Assembly (NCBI GenBank): GCA_035513215.1 | Contig: DATKCK010000083.1 | Span: 1-26,902 of the forward strand | Origin: DATCZB01 sp035513215 | GTDB taxonomy: Bacteria; Pseudomonadota; Gammaproteobacteria; Steroidobacterales; Rariloculaceae | Length of the DNA stretch: 26,902 nucleotides | Direction of reading: 5' to 3' | In this document: positions 7,258 through 15,548 of the stretch, one piece after another | How the letters are laid out: each line of letters starts with the position of its first letter | How positions within the stretch are numbered: the stretch's first letter is position 1 | Translations under genes and position numbers: made by a program | Notes under the pieces: generated by a model | Seen by the model: the letters and a program-made list of their open reading frames with translations, nothing else | Told to the model about the DNA's origin: nothing | Databases searched by the model: none

Positions 7258-8121
7258 ATGGAACCAAATCCCGACCGCTACTACGTTCCGCACGGCACCC
7301 GCTGGCCGATTCTGGGCTCGATCGGCCTCTTCCTGATCGTCGTCGGCGCGGCGCTCGCCATGAATCAGTCGGGCGGCGGTCTCGTCGTCGCGCTCGCGGG
7401 CACGATCGTCCTCGTGATCATGCTGTTCGGCTGGTTCGGCACGGTGATCGGCGAGAGCGAGCGAGGCGCCTACAACGCGCAGGTCGACGGCTCGTTCCGC
7501 TGGGGCATGAGCTGGTTCATCTTCTCCGAGATCATGTTTTTCGCGGTGTTCTTTACGACGCTGTTTTACGCGCGGCAGCTCGTGGTTCCCTGGCTCGCCG
7601 GCGAGGGCAACAACTTCTTCACGCATTTCTTCCTCTGGGACGACTTCGAGAATACCTGGCCGACGGCCGGACCGGGCCGCACCCCGGACTTCGAGATCAT
7701 GCCGGCCTGGGGCATTCCGGCGATCAACACGGCGATTCTGCTGTCGAGCGGCGTGACGGTAACCTTGGCCCACCACTGTCTGCGGGCCGGCAAGCGCGGT
7801 GGCCTTATCGTCTGGCTGGCCGCCACCTGGCTGCTCGGCGTCGTTTTCCTCGTGCTCCAGGTGGACGAGTACATACATGCCTACACGGAGCTCGGGCTCC
7901 GTCTCGACACGGGGATCTACGGCTCGACGTTTTTCGTGATGACGGGCTTTCACGGGCTTCATGTCACGCTCGGCACGATCATGCTGATCGTGATCTGGCT
8001 GCGAGTGCTGCGCGGGCATTTCACGCCGGAACATCACTTCGCGTTCGAAGCGACGGCCTGGTACTGGCACTTCGTCGATATCGTCTGGCTCGGGCTTTTC
8101 GTTTTCGTCTACTGGATCTAG
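7258..8121 (+). CDS. ctaE: Cytochrome c oxidase subunit III
   Basis: 287 aa with about seven membrane helices. The conserved helix WFIFSEIMFFAVFF carries the buried Glu, and HGLHVTLGTIMLIVIWLRV and FEATAWYWHFVDIVWLGLF are diagnostic for subunit III. It stabilises subunit I and supports proton uptake. The ATG lies 3 bp after ctaG, with GAGTGAGG overlapping that gene's stop. Its stop codon shares a CTAG palindrome with the stop of the opposite-strand DUF2909 gene. Confidence 0.96.
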   Translation: MEPNPDRYYVPHGTRWPILGSIGLFLIVVGAALAMNQSGGGLVVALAGTIVLVIMLFGWFGTVIGESERGAYNAQVDGSFRWGMSWFIFSEIMFFAVFFTTLFYARQLVVPWLAGEGNNFFTHFFLWDDFENTWPTAGPGRTPDFEIMPAWGIPAINTAILLSSGVTVTLAHHCLRAGKRGGLIVWLAATWLLGVVFLVLQVDEYIHAYTELGLRLDTGIYGSTFFVMTGFHGLHVTLGTIMLIVIWLRVLRGHFTPEHHFAFEATAWYWHFVDIVWLGLFVFVYWI

Positions 8122-8324
8122 TCCCCGAGCCCGTGCGGCTCGATCAGGCCGGCCTGCCAGGCCAGCAGGAGGAGCAGAAACACGGCGATCGAGAAGCCTA
8201 TCCTCATGCGCAACATCCGGTGCAGGCGCTCGCTCGAGTCGGCACGCGAGCGTACGAGGCCCGAAGCGCCGTACGCGAGGCTGGCAACAGCGGCCAGCAG
8301 TAGAATAATGACGATCAAACGCAT
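8118..8324 (-). CDS. DUF2909-type twin-transmembrane protein
   Basis: 68 aa with two hydrophobic helices (about 3-23 and 42-60) joined by a basic loop (VRSRADSSERLHRMLRMR). This layout fits the DUF2909 'twin transmembrane' family, which sits between subunit III and SURF1 genes in Pseudomonas-type clusters. Here it is read against its neighbours and fills the gap exactly. Its TAG shares CTAG (8118-8121) with the ctaE stop, and its ATG lies in GCATGC (8321-8326), which also holds an in-frame ATG of SURF1. A role in oxidase assembly is inferred from position only. Confidence 0.8.
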   Translation of the reverse strand: MRLIVIILLLAAVASLAYGASGLVRSRADSSERLHRMLRMRIGFSIAVFLLLLLAWQAGLIEPHGLGD

Positions 8325-9051
8325 GCTTCACCCAAGGTCATGGATCGTTCCCGGCTTCGTCCTGCTTCTGTCCGCGGGCTTCGTCTCGCTCGGACGATGG
8401 CAGCTCGAGCGCGCCGAAGTCAATCGCGAGATCGAAGAGCGCTTCGACCGCGCGGGCGGCCTGCCTACGCTCGATCGGCCCGTGGGCGCGTTGGATGCCG
8501 AAACGCATCGTTACCGGAGGATGACGCTTTCGGGCCGCTACGAAGCCGATATTCAGATCCTGCTCGACAACATGATGCGCGACGGACGAGTGGGCTATGA
8601 GGTGCTGACGCCATTCGCCGTAGACGGGCTCGATCGGCTTCTCGTCGTCAATCGCGGCTGGGTGCCGGCTGCGTCGAGTCGCGACGAGTTGCCCGACATC
8701 GCGCTCGCGGGCGAGGCGACGACGCTGCGCGGGCGCATCGACCGGCTGCCCCGCGCCGGGCTCAGGCTCGGCGGCGCAGCGGAGCCGGCCGATCGTCCCG
8801 TCGTCGTGATGTCGTTTCCGGATTTCGGCGATCTCGAGACCGTGCTCGGGCGGAACCTAATCCCTTTCCAGCTGCTGCTCGATCCCGATGCCGATGCCGG
8901 ATATGTGCGCGAATGGGCGGTGCCGCGCGACCTCGACGACCGCAACCTCGCCTATGCCGTGCAATGGTTCGGCCTGGCGGCGCTCGCGTTCGTTTTGGCG
9001 GTCGGCGCGGCGATTCGCTCGCACCGCAAGTCGCCGCGCGAAGCGCGATGA
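8308..9051 (+). CDS. SURF1-family oxidase assembly protein
   Basis: 247 aa from ATG 8308; an alternative in-frame ATG at 8323 would give 242 aa. SURF1 proteins help insert heme a into subunit I. The two-helix topology is clear: an N-terminal helix (SWIVPGFVLLLSAGFVSL) and a C-terminal helix after YAVQWFGLAALAFVL. Family motifs are LGRWQLERAE, RYRRMTLSGRYEAD, LLVVNRGWVP and NLAYAVQWF. The frame stays open upstream to 8206, but that part lies in DUF2909 antisense. It ends in an ATGA overlap with the next gene. Confidence 0.93.
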   Translation: MTIKRMLHPRSWIVPGFVLLLSAGFVSLGRWQLERAEVNREIEERFDRAGGLPTLDRPVGALDAETHRYRRMTLSGRYEADIQILLDNMMRDGRVGYEVLTPFAVDGLDRLLVVNRGWVPAASSRDELPDIALAGEATTLRGRIDRLPRAGLRLGGAAEPADRPVVVMSFPDFGDLETVLGRNLIPFQLLLDPDADAGYVREWAVPRDLDDRNLAYAVQWFGLAALAFVLAVGAAIRSHRKSPREAR

Positions 9052-9395
9052 AGCGCCTCGTCTCACCGCTAACGCTGCTGACCATCGTGTTCGTCGGACA
9101 GTTCGTGCTGGCGATCGTGCTCTATGTCGGCCGAGACACTTTCGGTGGATTCGAGCTCACACCGAATCCCGACCGGGAGCTGATCGAGAACGCGCCGGTG
9201 ATGCCTGCGATCGACGTCGATACGCCGGAAGGCGCCGCGCTGGCTCGATTGCTCGGGCCCGAACGGCTCGCGGATGGGCGGTATTTCGTCGTCGATCCGC
9301 TCGGAAATCTGATCCTGAGCTATCCGGCCGATGCCGATCAGGGCCGCCTGCTCGAGGATCTCGAGCGCTTGCTGAACGTATCTCGAATCGGATGA
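9048..9395 (+). CDS. Short membrane-anchored protein of the oxidase cluster
   Basis: 115 aa. One N-terminal helix (about 8-26, LLTIVFVGQFVLAIVLYVG) is followed by a small periplasmic domain ending GRYFVVDPLGNLILSYPAD...LLEDLERLLNVSRIG. Proteins at this position between SURF1 and ctaA in Pseudomonas-type clusters are, as I recall, longer and have a thioredoxin/SCO-like middle with the same end (xxIDPLGNLMMxF...LLKDLxRLLKxSRI). This copy appears to have lost most of that middle. It overlaps both neighbours by 4 bp (ATGA), so translational coupling is expected. A function in oxidase or heme assembly is inferred. Confidence 0.75.
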   Translation: MKRLVSPLTLLTIVFVGQFVLAIVLYVGRDTFGGFELTPNPDRELIENAPVMPAIDVDTPEGAALARLLGPERLADGRYFVVDPLGNLILSYPADADQGRLLEDLERLLNVSRIG

Positions 9396-10372
9396 GCGAA
9401 AAGTGGTTCGTCAATCTCGCGCGCGCGGGCCTCGTGCTGAGCCTCGTCGTCGTGACGATGGGCGCCTGGGTGCGTCTGACCGACGCGGGGCTCGGCTGTC
9501 CGGACTGGCCGGGGTGCTACGGCCGCCTCGTCGTCTCCGGGAGCATCGAAACGGATCCCGCGGCGCAGGCCTTGCTGGCCGAGCGTCCACTCGAGCAGGG
9601 CAAGGCGTGGCGCGAGATGATCCACCGCTTCGCCGCGACGGTGCTCGGGATGATTTCGCTCGCGCTGGCCGTGCTCGCCGTCGTCTTCCGGAACCGTTCG
9701 GGGCGACCCGTCGTCTTGCCGGTCGTGCTGCTCGCGCTCGTGATCTTCCAGGGTATGCTCGGCATGTGGACCGTGACGCTCAAGCTGCTGCCGCAGGTCG
9801 TCATGGCTCATCTCGTCGGCGGATTGAGCGTTGCGGCCGTGTTCCTCTGGCTCTCGCGGCTTAGGCCGGTTCCGGTTCGAGGGGGCGTTCGGCTCAGAGT
9901 GCTCGGCATCGTCGCGGGCGCGGCACTTGTCGTCCAGATATTTCTCGGAGGCTGGACGAGCGCCAACTATGCCGCGCTGGCCTGCCCCGATTTTCCGACA
10001 TGCCAGACCCAATGGTGGCCCGAGATCGCGGATTTCCGTCAGGGATTCGACCTTATCCACGAGATCGGCCCCGACTACGAAGGTGGCGTGCTGGATCATC
10101 CGGCGCGGGTTGCGATTCACTTCGTGCATAGGCTCGGCGCCGTCGTCGCCGCGGTCCTGCTCGGTCTTTTTGCCTGGCGGCTCAATCTGACGCCGGGCGG
10201 CCGGCCGGCCGGCGGGGCCGTTGCCGCGGCGCTCGCCGTTCAGCTCGGCCTCGGCGTCAGCATCGTGCTATTCGGTGTTCCGTTGGCGGTCGCCGTCGCG
10301 CACAATGGGGTTGCCGCGATTCTGCTCTTCACGGTGGTTCATGCTAACCAGAGAATTTGGCAAACGAGCTGA
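9392..10372 (+). CDS. ctaA: Heme A synthase (CtaA/COX15)
   Basis: 326 aa, polytopic with about eight helices. It oxidises the C8 methyl of heme O to give heme A. The four conserved heme-ligand histidines are visible as H78 (EMIHRF), H140 (VVMAHLVGG), H246 (HFVHRLGA) and H304 (AVAHNG). Cys pairs C36/C42 (LGCPDWPGCYG) and C198/C204 (ACPDFPTC) are present in the two periplasmic loops. The start overlaps the preceding stop (ATGA), and its 3' end overlaps ctaB by 32 bp. Confidence 0.95.
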   Translation: MSEKWFVNLARAGLVLSLVVVTMGAWVRLTDAGLGCPDWPGCYGRLVVSGSIETDPAAQALLAERPLEQGKAWREMIHRFAATVLGMISLALAVLAVVFRNRSGRPVVLPVVLLALVIFQGMLGMWTVTLKLLPQVVMAHLVGGLSVAAVFLWLSRLRPVPVRGGVRLRVLGIVAGAALVVQIFLGGWTSANYAALACPDFPTCQTQWWPEIADFRQGFDLIHEIGPDYEGGVLDHPARVAIHFVHRLGAVVAAVLLGLFAWRLNLTPGGRPAGGAVAAALAVQLGLGVSIVLFGVPLAVAVAHNGVAAILLFTVVHANQRIWQTS

Positions 10373-11255
10373 AGTCGCCGACTCGAGCTGGCGCGACTAC
10401 TACGCGCTGACCAAGCCGCGCGTCGTTCAGCTCCTCGTCTTCACCGCCGTGATCGGCATGTTCCTCTCGACGCCCGGCATGGTGCCCTGGGACGTGCTGG
10501 TGTTCGGCAGCCTCGGCATCGGCCTTGCGGCGGCGTCGGGCGCGGCCGTCAACCACGTGCTCGACCGCCGGTTCGACGAGACGATGACGCGGACGCGCGG
10601 ACGCCCGCTGCCGATGGGGCGCGTCAGCGAGCGCGATGCCATGGCTTTCGCGCTCGCGCTCGGGCTCATCGGCATCGGCATGCTGACGCTGCTGATCAAC
10701 CCGCTGACAGCCGTGCTGACGTTCTTCGCGCTGATCGGCTACGCCGTCATTTACACGGTCTATCTGAAGCGTGCGACGCCGCAGAACATCGTCATCGGCG
10801 GCGCCGCCGGCGCCGCGCCTCCCGTACTCGGCTGGGCGGCCGTGCAGAACGACGTGCCGGCCTATGCCCTGTTGCTGTTTCTGATCATCTTCACCTGGAC
10901 GCCGCCCCATTTCTGGGCGCTCGCGATCTCGCGCAAGTCGGATTACGAAAAGGCCGACATTCCGATGCTGCCCGTGACACACGGCGTTGCGGTTACCAAG
11001 TCCTTTGTCTTTTATTACACGATCCTGCTCGTGATCGTGACCCTGCTGCCCTATCTGACGGGCATGAGCGGGCCGCTGTATCTCATCGCCGCGCTCTTGC
11101 TCGGATCGGGGTTTCTCTACTACGCCATCGTGCTGAAACGAACGGACGACAGCCGCGTCGCGCTCAGGACGTTTCACTACTCGATCAGCTATCTGGTTGC
11201 GCTCTTCACGTTTCTGCTGCTCGACCATTACCAGCCGCTTCTGTGGTCGCCCTGA
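10341..11255 (+). CDS. ctaB: Protoheme IX farnesyltransferase (heme O synthase)
   Basis: 304 aa, a UbiA-superfamily membrane prenyltransferase that adds farnesyl to heme B to give heme O, the substrate of CtaA. The Asp-rich motif N71-x3-D75-x3-D79 lies in NHVLDRRFDETMTRTRGRPLP. The second loop has YLKRATPQNIVIGGAAGA and SRKSDYEKADIPMLPV. About nine helices are apparent. I chose ATG 10341 (MLTREFGKRAE, ahead of ALTKPRVV) because it gives the usual length. The gene overlaps ctaA by 32 bp. The sco gene that commonly follows in related clusters is absent. Confidence 0.95.
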   Translation: MLTREFGKRAEVADSSWRDYYALTKPRVVQLLVFTAVIGMFLSTPGMVPWDVLVFGSLGIGLAAASGAAVNHVLDRRFDETMTRTRGRPLPMGRVSERDAMAFALALGLIGIGMLTLLINPLTAVLTFFALIGYAVIYTVYLKRATPQNIVIGGAAGAAPPVLGWAAVQNDVPAYALLLFLIIFTWTPPHFWALAISRKSDYEKADIPMLPVTHGVAVTKSFVFYYTILLVIVTLLPYLTGMSGPLYLIAALLLGSGFLYYAIVLKRTDDSRVALRTFHYSISYLVALFTFLLLDHYQPLLWSP

Positions 11256-11277
11256 ATCTGTCGGTGGGAACCTGCGA

Positions 11278-13368
11278 ATGCGCACCATGCTCAAGTTACG
11301 GTTTCTTCTGACGGGGGTCTGCATGCTCGGTCCGGCGCTTGCGCAGGAGGATCCCTACCTCTGGCTCGAGGAAGTCGAAAGCGAACCGGCGCTCGACTTC
11401 GCCCGCGAGCACAACGCACGCACGCTCGCGAGGCTCGAGGCACATCCGCTGTTTACGACGATCTACGAGCGCAATCTCGAGATCCTCAATTCCGACGAGC
11501 GCATCCCTTCGCCGAGCCAGATCGGAGGCTTCGTCTATAACTTCTGGCGCGACGCCGAGCACGTTCGCGGAATCTGGCGACGCGTCAGCGTGGAGGAATA
11601 CCGTGAGACCAACCCCCGCTGGGAGACGGTTATCGATCTCGATGCGCTGGCAGCCGAGGAAGGCGAGAACTGGGTCTGGAGCGGCGCGAGCTGCCGTTAT
11701 CCGCAGTACGACCGTTGCCTGATCGCGCTGTCGCGCGGCGGCGCCGATGCGACCGTGGTGCGCGAGTTCGATCTCACCCAGCGGCGATTCGTCGAGGACG
11801 GGTTCACGCTGCCCGAAGCGAAGAGCGATGTCGCATGGCGCGACCGGGACAGCATATTCGTCGGCACCGATTTCGGCGACGGCAGCCTGACGGACTCGGG
11901 CTACCCTCGAATCGTCAGGATCTGGCGCCGCGACACGCCGATTTCTGAGGCCGAGACCGTGTTCGAAGGCGATCGGGCCAACGTCAGCGTGTCCGGCTAT
12001 CGGCTTTGGGACGGCAGCGCCTTCCACGATGTCGTCGTGCAGGCGACGAGCTTCTACACGTTCAACTATTTCCTGCTCGAGGACAACGGGCTCAGGCGCC
12101 TCGAGCTGCCCGAGGATGCCGAGCTCGCAGGGGTCATCGACGGTCAGGCGCTGGTCGAGCTCAAGACCGACTGGCCGCGGGAGAATGAGACGCTGCCGCA
12201 GGGCGCGCTCATCGCCGCGCCGATCGGGCCACTGGCCGAAGGCAGTGCGCGTTTCGAGATACTGTTCGAGCCGACGGCGACGGCCTTTCTCGCGGGCGTC
12301 AGCCGAACAAAGAACACCCTCGTGCTGAATGTGCTCGACAATGTGGTCAGCCGCCTCGCCGTCCTGCGGCGCGCGGCTTCCGGTTGGCAGCTCGAGGATC
12401 TGCAAGCGCCGGAACGGGGCTCGATCGGCATTGTCAGCACCGAGCTTGCGAGCGACCGGTTCTATTTCGGCTACACCGATTTCCTGACGCCGCCGAGTCT
12501 CTTCGAGGCCGATGCCGCCACGGGCGAGGCAACCGGCGTCAAGCGCCAGCCGGCGTTCTTCGATGCCGACGGCATGACCGTCGAGCAGCTAACGGCAACG
12601 TCGGCAGACGGAACGGCAGTTCCCTATTTCGTCGTCAAGCCGCGCGGATTCGAGCCCGGCGCACGCAATCCCACGCTGCTTTACGGTTACGGCGGATTCG
12701 AGATCAGCGAAGCGCCGTCGTACTCGGCGACGGTCGGCACGGGCTGGCTCGAGCACGGCGGCGTTTTCGTCGTGGCCAATATCCGTGGCGGCGGGGAGTT
12801 CGGCCCAGCCTGGCATCAGGCGGCGCTCAAGGAGAACCGGCAGCGCGCCTACGACGATTTCATTGCCGTCGCCGAGGATCTGATCGCACGCGACATCACC
12901 GACCCCGAGTTTCTCGGCATCCGCGGCGGCAGCAACGGCGGGCTTCTCGTCGGCGCCGCGTTCGTGCAGCGGCCCGATCTCTTCAACGCCGTGGTGTGCC
13001 AGGTGCCGTTGCTCGACATGCGCCGCTATCACCTGCTCCTGGCCGGCGCGAGCTGGATGGCCGAGTACGGCAATCCCGACGACCCCGATGACTGGGCCTA
13101 TATCAGCCGGTATTCGCCCTATCAGAACGTTTCGGCGGAGGCCGATTACCCGGAGATTTTCTTCTTCACCTCGACGCGCGACGACCGCGTTCATCCGGCG
13201 CACGCGCGCAAGATGGTCGCGCGCATGGAGCAACAGGGGCATGACGTGCTCTACTACGAGAATATCGAAGGCGGCCACGGCGGCGCCGCGAATCTGAATC
13301 AGACGGCGCTGAATCAGGCGCTCTTTTACGTCTACTTACACGATCGCCTGAATCGAGTCGCCGAATGA
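11278..13368 (+). CDS. Secreted prolyl oligopeptidase (peptidase S9A)
   Basis: 696 aa. A signal peptide (MRTMLKLRFLLTGVCMLGPALA, cut before QEDP) predicts a periplasmic location. EDPYLWLEEV is the typical start of the mature S9A family. A beta-propeller (about 60-420) precedes an alpha/beta hydrolase domain with the catalytic triad S552 (GGSNGGLL), Asp at 635/636 (RDDRVHP) and H667 (GGHGG). It should cleave short peptides after proline. It lies 22 bp after ctaB and may be read from the oxidase operon, but a functional link is unlikely. An alternative ATG lies three codons downstream. Confidence 0.93.
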   Translation: MRTMLKLRFLLTGVCMLGPALAQEDPYLWLEEVESEPALDFAREHNARTLARLEAHPLFTTIYERNLEILNSDERIPSPSQIGGFVYNFWRDAEHVRGIWRRVSVEEYRETNPRWETVIDLDALAAEEGENWVWSGASCRYPQYDRCLIALSRGGADATVVREFDLTQRRFVEDGFTLPEAKSDVAWRDRDSIFVGTDFGDGSLTDSGYPRIVRIWRRDTPISEAETVFEGDRANVSVSGYRLWDGSAFHDVVVQATSFYTFNYFLLEDNGLRRLELPEDAELAGVIDGQALVELKTDWPRENETLPQGALIAAPIGPLAEGSARFEILFEPTATAFLAGVSRTKNTLVLNVLDNVVSRLAVLRRAASGWQLEDLQAPERGSIGIVSTELASDRFYFGYTDFLTPPSLFEADAATGEATGVKRQPAFFDADGMTVEQLTATSADGTAVPYFVVKPRGFEPGARNPTLLYGYGGFEISEAPSYSATVGTGWLEHGGVFVVANIRGGGEFGPAWHQAALKENRQRAYDDFIAVAEDLIARDITDPEFLGIRGGSNGGLLVGAAFVQRPDLFNAVVCQVPLLDMRRYHLLLAGASWMAEYGNPDDPDDWAYISRYSPYQNVSAEADYPEIFFFTSTRDDRVHPAHARKMVARMEQQGHDVLYYENIEGGHGGAANLNQTALNQALFYVYLHDRLNRVAE

Positions 13369-13384
13369 CGCGCTGCGTCGTCTG

Positions 13385-14803
13385 TCAATCCTCTTTCGGC
13401 TTGGGAGCCGTGTCCTCGACCTTGCCGAGCACGTCGGGCAGCTCGATGCCGGCCTGCTTCGCCAGATCGTGAATCGGCGGCAGCGCGCCGATCATGCCGC
13501 GCAGAAATCCGGCCGTTGACGATGCGCTCTTGTCGCTGGCGCCGGCGCTGTCCCAGACGGTGATCTTGTCGATCTTTAAGTTCTGGATCGCCTTGACCTG
13601 CTCCGCGACGAGCGTCGGCAACTGCTCGATCAGCAGCAGGGCCGGCGCTATGTCCTTGCGGTCGGCGCAGGCGGCGAGGAGCTGCTCGTAACCCTTGGCT
13701 TTGGCCTCGAGGACCTTGAGCGTGCCTTCGGCTTCGGCCGTGTACTTGGCCAGTACACCGTCGGCCTCGCCCCTGGCGATGCGCCGGATGCGCTCGGCCT
13801 CGGCGTCGGCCTCGATCTCGACCTTGCGCTGCTCGACGATCTGCCTCGAGACCTCTAGCTTCTCGAGTCGCGCGATCTCCGCTTCCTTCTCGGCCATCAG
13901 AACGTCGCGCGCCGCCTCGGCCAATGCCACCTCGCCGGCCCTTTTCGCGGTTGCCTGGCGCCTCTCGAGCTGCGCCTGATAGTCGGCGATACTGGCCTTG
14001 CTCTCGTTCTCGCCCTCGATCGCCGAGGCTTCGAGCCCGGCGACCTGGATTCGCTGATCGCGCTCGGCGGCCTTCGTTCCCGTCGCGGCCTGGGCGTGCT
14101 GATTGGCGACCGAAACGTCGCGCTCCCGCAGGTTCTCGGCCTCGCCGATCGCACCGGCGCGCTCGGCGGCGGCGACCTCGATCTTGGCCTGGTTGATCGC
14201 CTCGGCGGCAGCCTTCTGGCCCAGCGCCTCGATGTAGCCCGACTCGTCCATGATGTCGCGGATGTTGACGTTGATCATCTCGAGCCCGATCTTGTTGAGC
14301 TCGAAATTGACGTTTTTGTTGACGAGGTCGAGGAATTTCTCGCGATCCTGGTTGATTTCCTCGATAGAGAGCGTCGCGATGACGAGACGCATCTGGCCGA
14401 GAATGATGTCTTTGGCCTGCATGTTGATCTGATGCTCGTCGAGACCGAGCAGGCGCTCGGCTGCGTTGTTCATGATGTTCGGGTCGGTCGAGACGCCGAT
14501 CGTGAACGTAGAGGGCACGTTGACGCGGATGTTCTTCTTCGACAGCGCGCTCTTCAGCTCGATGTCGATCGTCAGCGGCTCGAGCGTCAGGAAGCTGTAG
14601 CTTTGCAGCAGAGGCACGACGAAGGTGCCGCCGCCGTGAATACAGCGCGCGGCGCGCGTGCCGCCGACCTTGCCGTAGACGACGAGAATCCGGTTCGATG
14701 GGCAGCGTTTGTATTGCTTGACGAGGATCGCCAGGAAGAAGGCGATCAGAAGGATAATGGAAACGACGAGCATCAGGGGCCCGACTGAAAACAATCCTTC
14801 CAC
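13385..14803 (-). CDS. Flotillin/YqiK-like SPFH membrane scaffold protein
   Basis: 472 aa. An N-terminal membrane segment (about 8-28) is followed by the SPFH/Band 7 domain (YKRCPSNRILVVYGKVGG through DESGYIEALGQKAAAEAI) and a long Ala/Glu-rich coiled coil (about 190-375). The C-terminal segment reads DKITVWDSAG. Bacterial flotillins organise membrane microdomains and affect fluidity and protein complexes. The GTG start at 14803 is preceded by an excellent AAAGGAG. The adjacent upstream gene encodes an NfeD/YuaF-type partner, the standard flotillin pairing. Confidence 0.93.
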   Translation of the reverse strand: MEGLFSVGPLMLVVSIILLIAFFLAILVKQYKRCPSNRILVVYGKVGGTRAARCIHGGGTFVVPLLQSYSFLTLEPLTIDIELKSALSKKNIRVNVPSTFTIGVSTDPNIMNNAAERLLGLDEHQINMQAKDIILGQMRLVIATLSIEEINQDREKFLDLVNKNVNFELNKIGLEMINVNIRDIMDESGYIEALGQKAAAEAINQAKIEVAAAERAGAIGEAENLRERDVSVANQHAQAATGTKAAERDQRIQVAGLEASAIEGENESKASIADYQAQLERRQATAKRAGEVALAEAARDVLMAEKEAEIARLEKLEVSRQIVEQRKVEIEADAEAERIRRIARGEADGVLAKYTAEAEGTLKVLEAKAKGYEQLLAACADRKDIAPALLLIEQLPTLVAEQVKAIQNLKIDKITVWDSAGASDKSASSTAGFLRGMIGALPPIHDLAKQAGIELPDVLGKVEDTAPKPKED

Positions 14804-14844
14804 GACTTCTCCTTTATTTTTCTGCTGTCGAGATCAGCGCGGAG

Positions 14845-15420
14845 TCAGACTTCCGGCTCCACGATGAACGTGCCGTCGTCTCTGACGGATAGCACCTTGA
14901 CGCTTTTGAACTCCCCGATCGAGGGCCCGTTGCTGATGGCATCCACCATCTTGAGGCGCCCGGAGACGTTGACTTTGATCTTGCCGCGGCCCTCGCCCCG
15001 TTCGGGGATCGACATGTAGACACTCGCGATGTGGCCGATAGCCGTGTTCAGGTCGTACTCGACGGTCTGGTTCAGGCTCCTGGCGAACGCCATCAGAGCT
15101 GACGCGAGGAGCATCAGAACGAGACCGAAACCGGTTGCGGCGAACGCCGAAACAATGCTCGACAGGCCCCAGTCGACACGGCAGGTCAGGCCCATCCATC
15201 CCGCGCCCATGAAGAAGGCGAGAATCGACAATATCGAGAACATGCTGAATGCGGAGTCGCCATGGCCGACGTCGGCAAGATCGCCATCCAGATCGCCGCC
15301 GTCGCCGCCGAAGAAGAGCGCCATCAGGAGCCTGAGCAGAAAGAAGACCGTGCCGACGAGCGCCATGATCAGATAGGCGATGACGTCCACGCCGAAATCG
15401 AGGGCGTCACCCCAATTCAA
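14845..15420 (-). CDS. YqiJ/YuaF-type membrane protein (NfeD-like, flotillin partner)
   Basis: 191 aa. There are hydrophobic helices at about 13-37, 57-80 and 88-112, and an acidic Gly/Asp-rich loop (GGDGGDLDGDLADVGHGD). A C-terminal soluble domain (about 125-190; GHIASVYMSIPERGEGRGKIKV, FIVEPEV) fits an NfeD-like OB fold. These proteins pair with flotillins in the membrane. The start is a TTG at 15420 with no strong ribosome-binding site, so the N-terminus is uncertain. The gene ends 41 bp before the flotillin gene and is divergent from uvrD. Confidence 0.85.
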   Translation of the reverse strand: MNWGDALDFGVDVIAYLIMALVGTVFFLLRLLMALFFGGDGGDLDGDLADVGHGDSAFSMFSILSILAFFMGAGWMGLTCRVDWGLSSIVSAFAATGFGLVLMLLASALMAFARSLNQTVEYDLNTAIGHIASVYMSIPERGEGRGKIKVNVSGRLKMVDAISNGPSIGEFKSVKVLSVRDDGTFIVEPEV

Positions 15421-15548
15421 GAGCAGATCGAGAATATTCCTGTCCCCCTGGTGGCCAGCCGGATATTACCACCGCTCGAGCCAGGTTCGGCGGACGCGGG
15501 GCCGGCCCTCTCATCGTAGAATGTCGACAGTTAGACGCGCTGAAACCC

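Noticed and set aside
7048..8331. 427-residue minus-strand frame opposite ctaG-ctaE
   Set aside because: It is low-complexity charged sequence antisense to two secure genes. Only the separate DUF2909 frame at 8118-8324 is credible.
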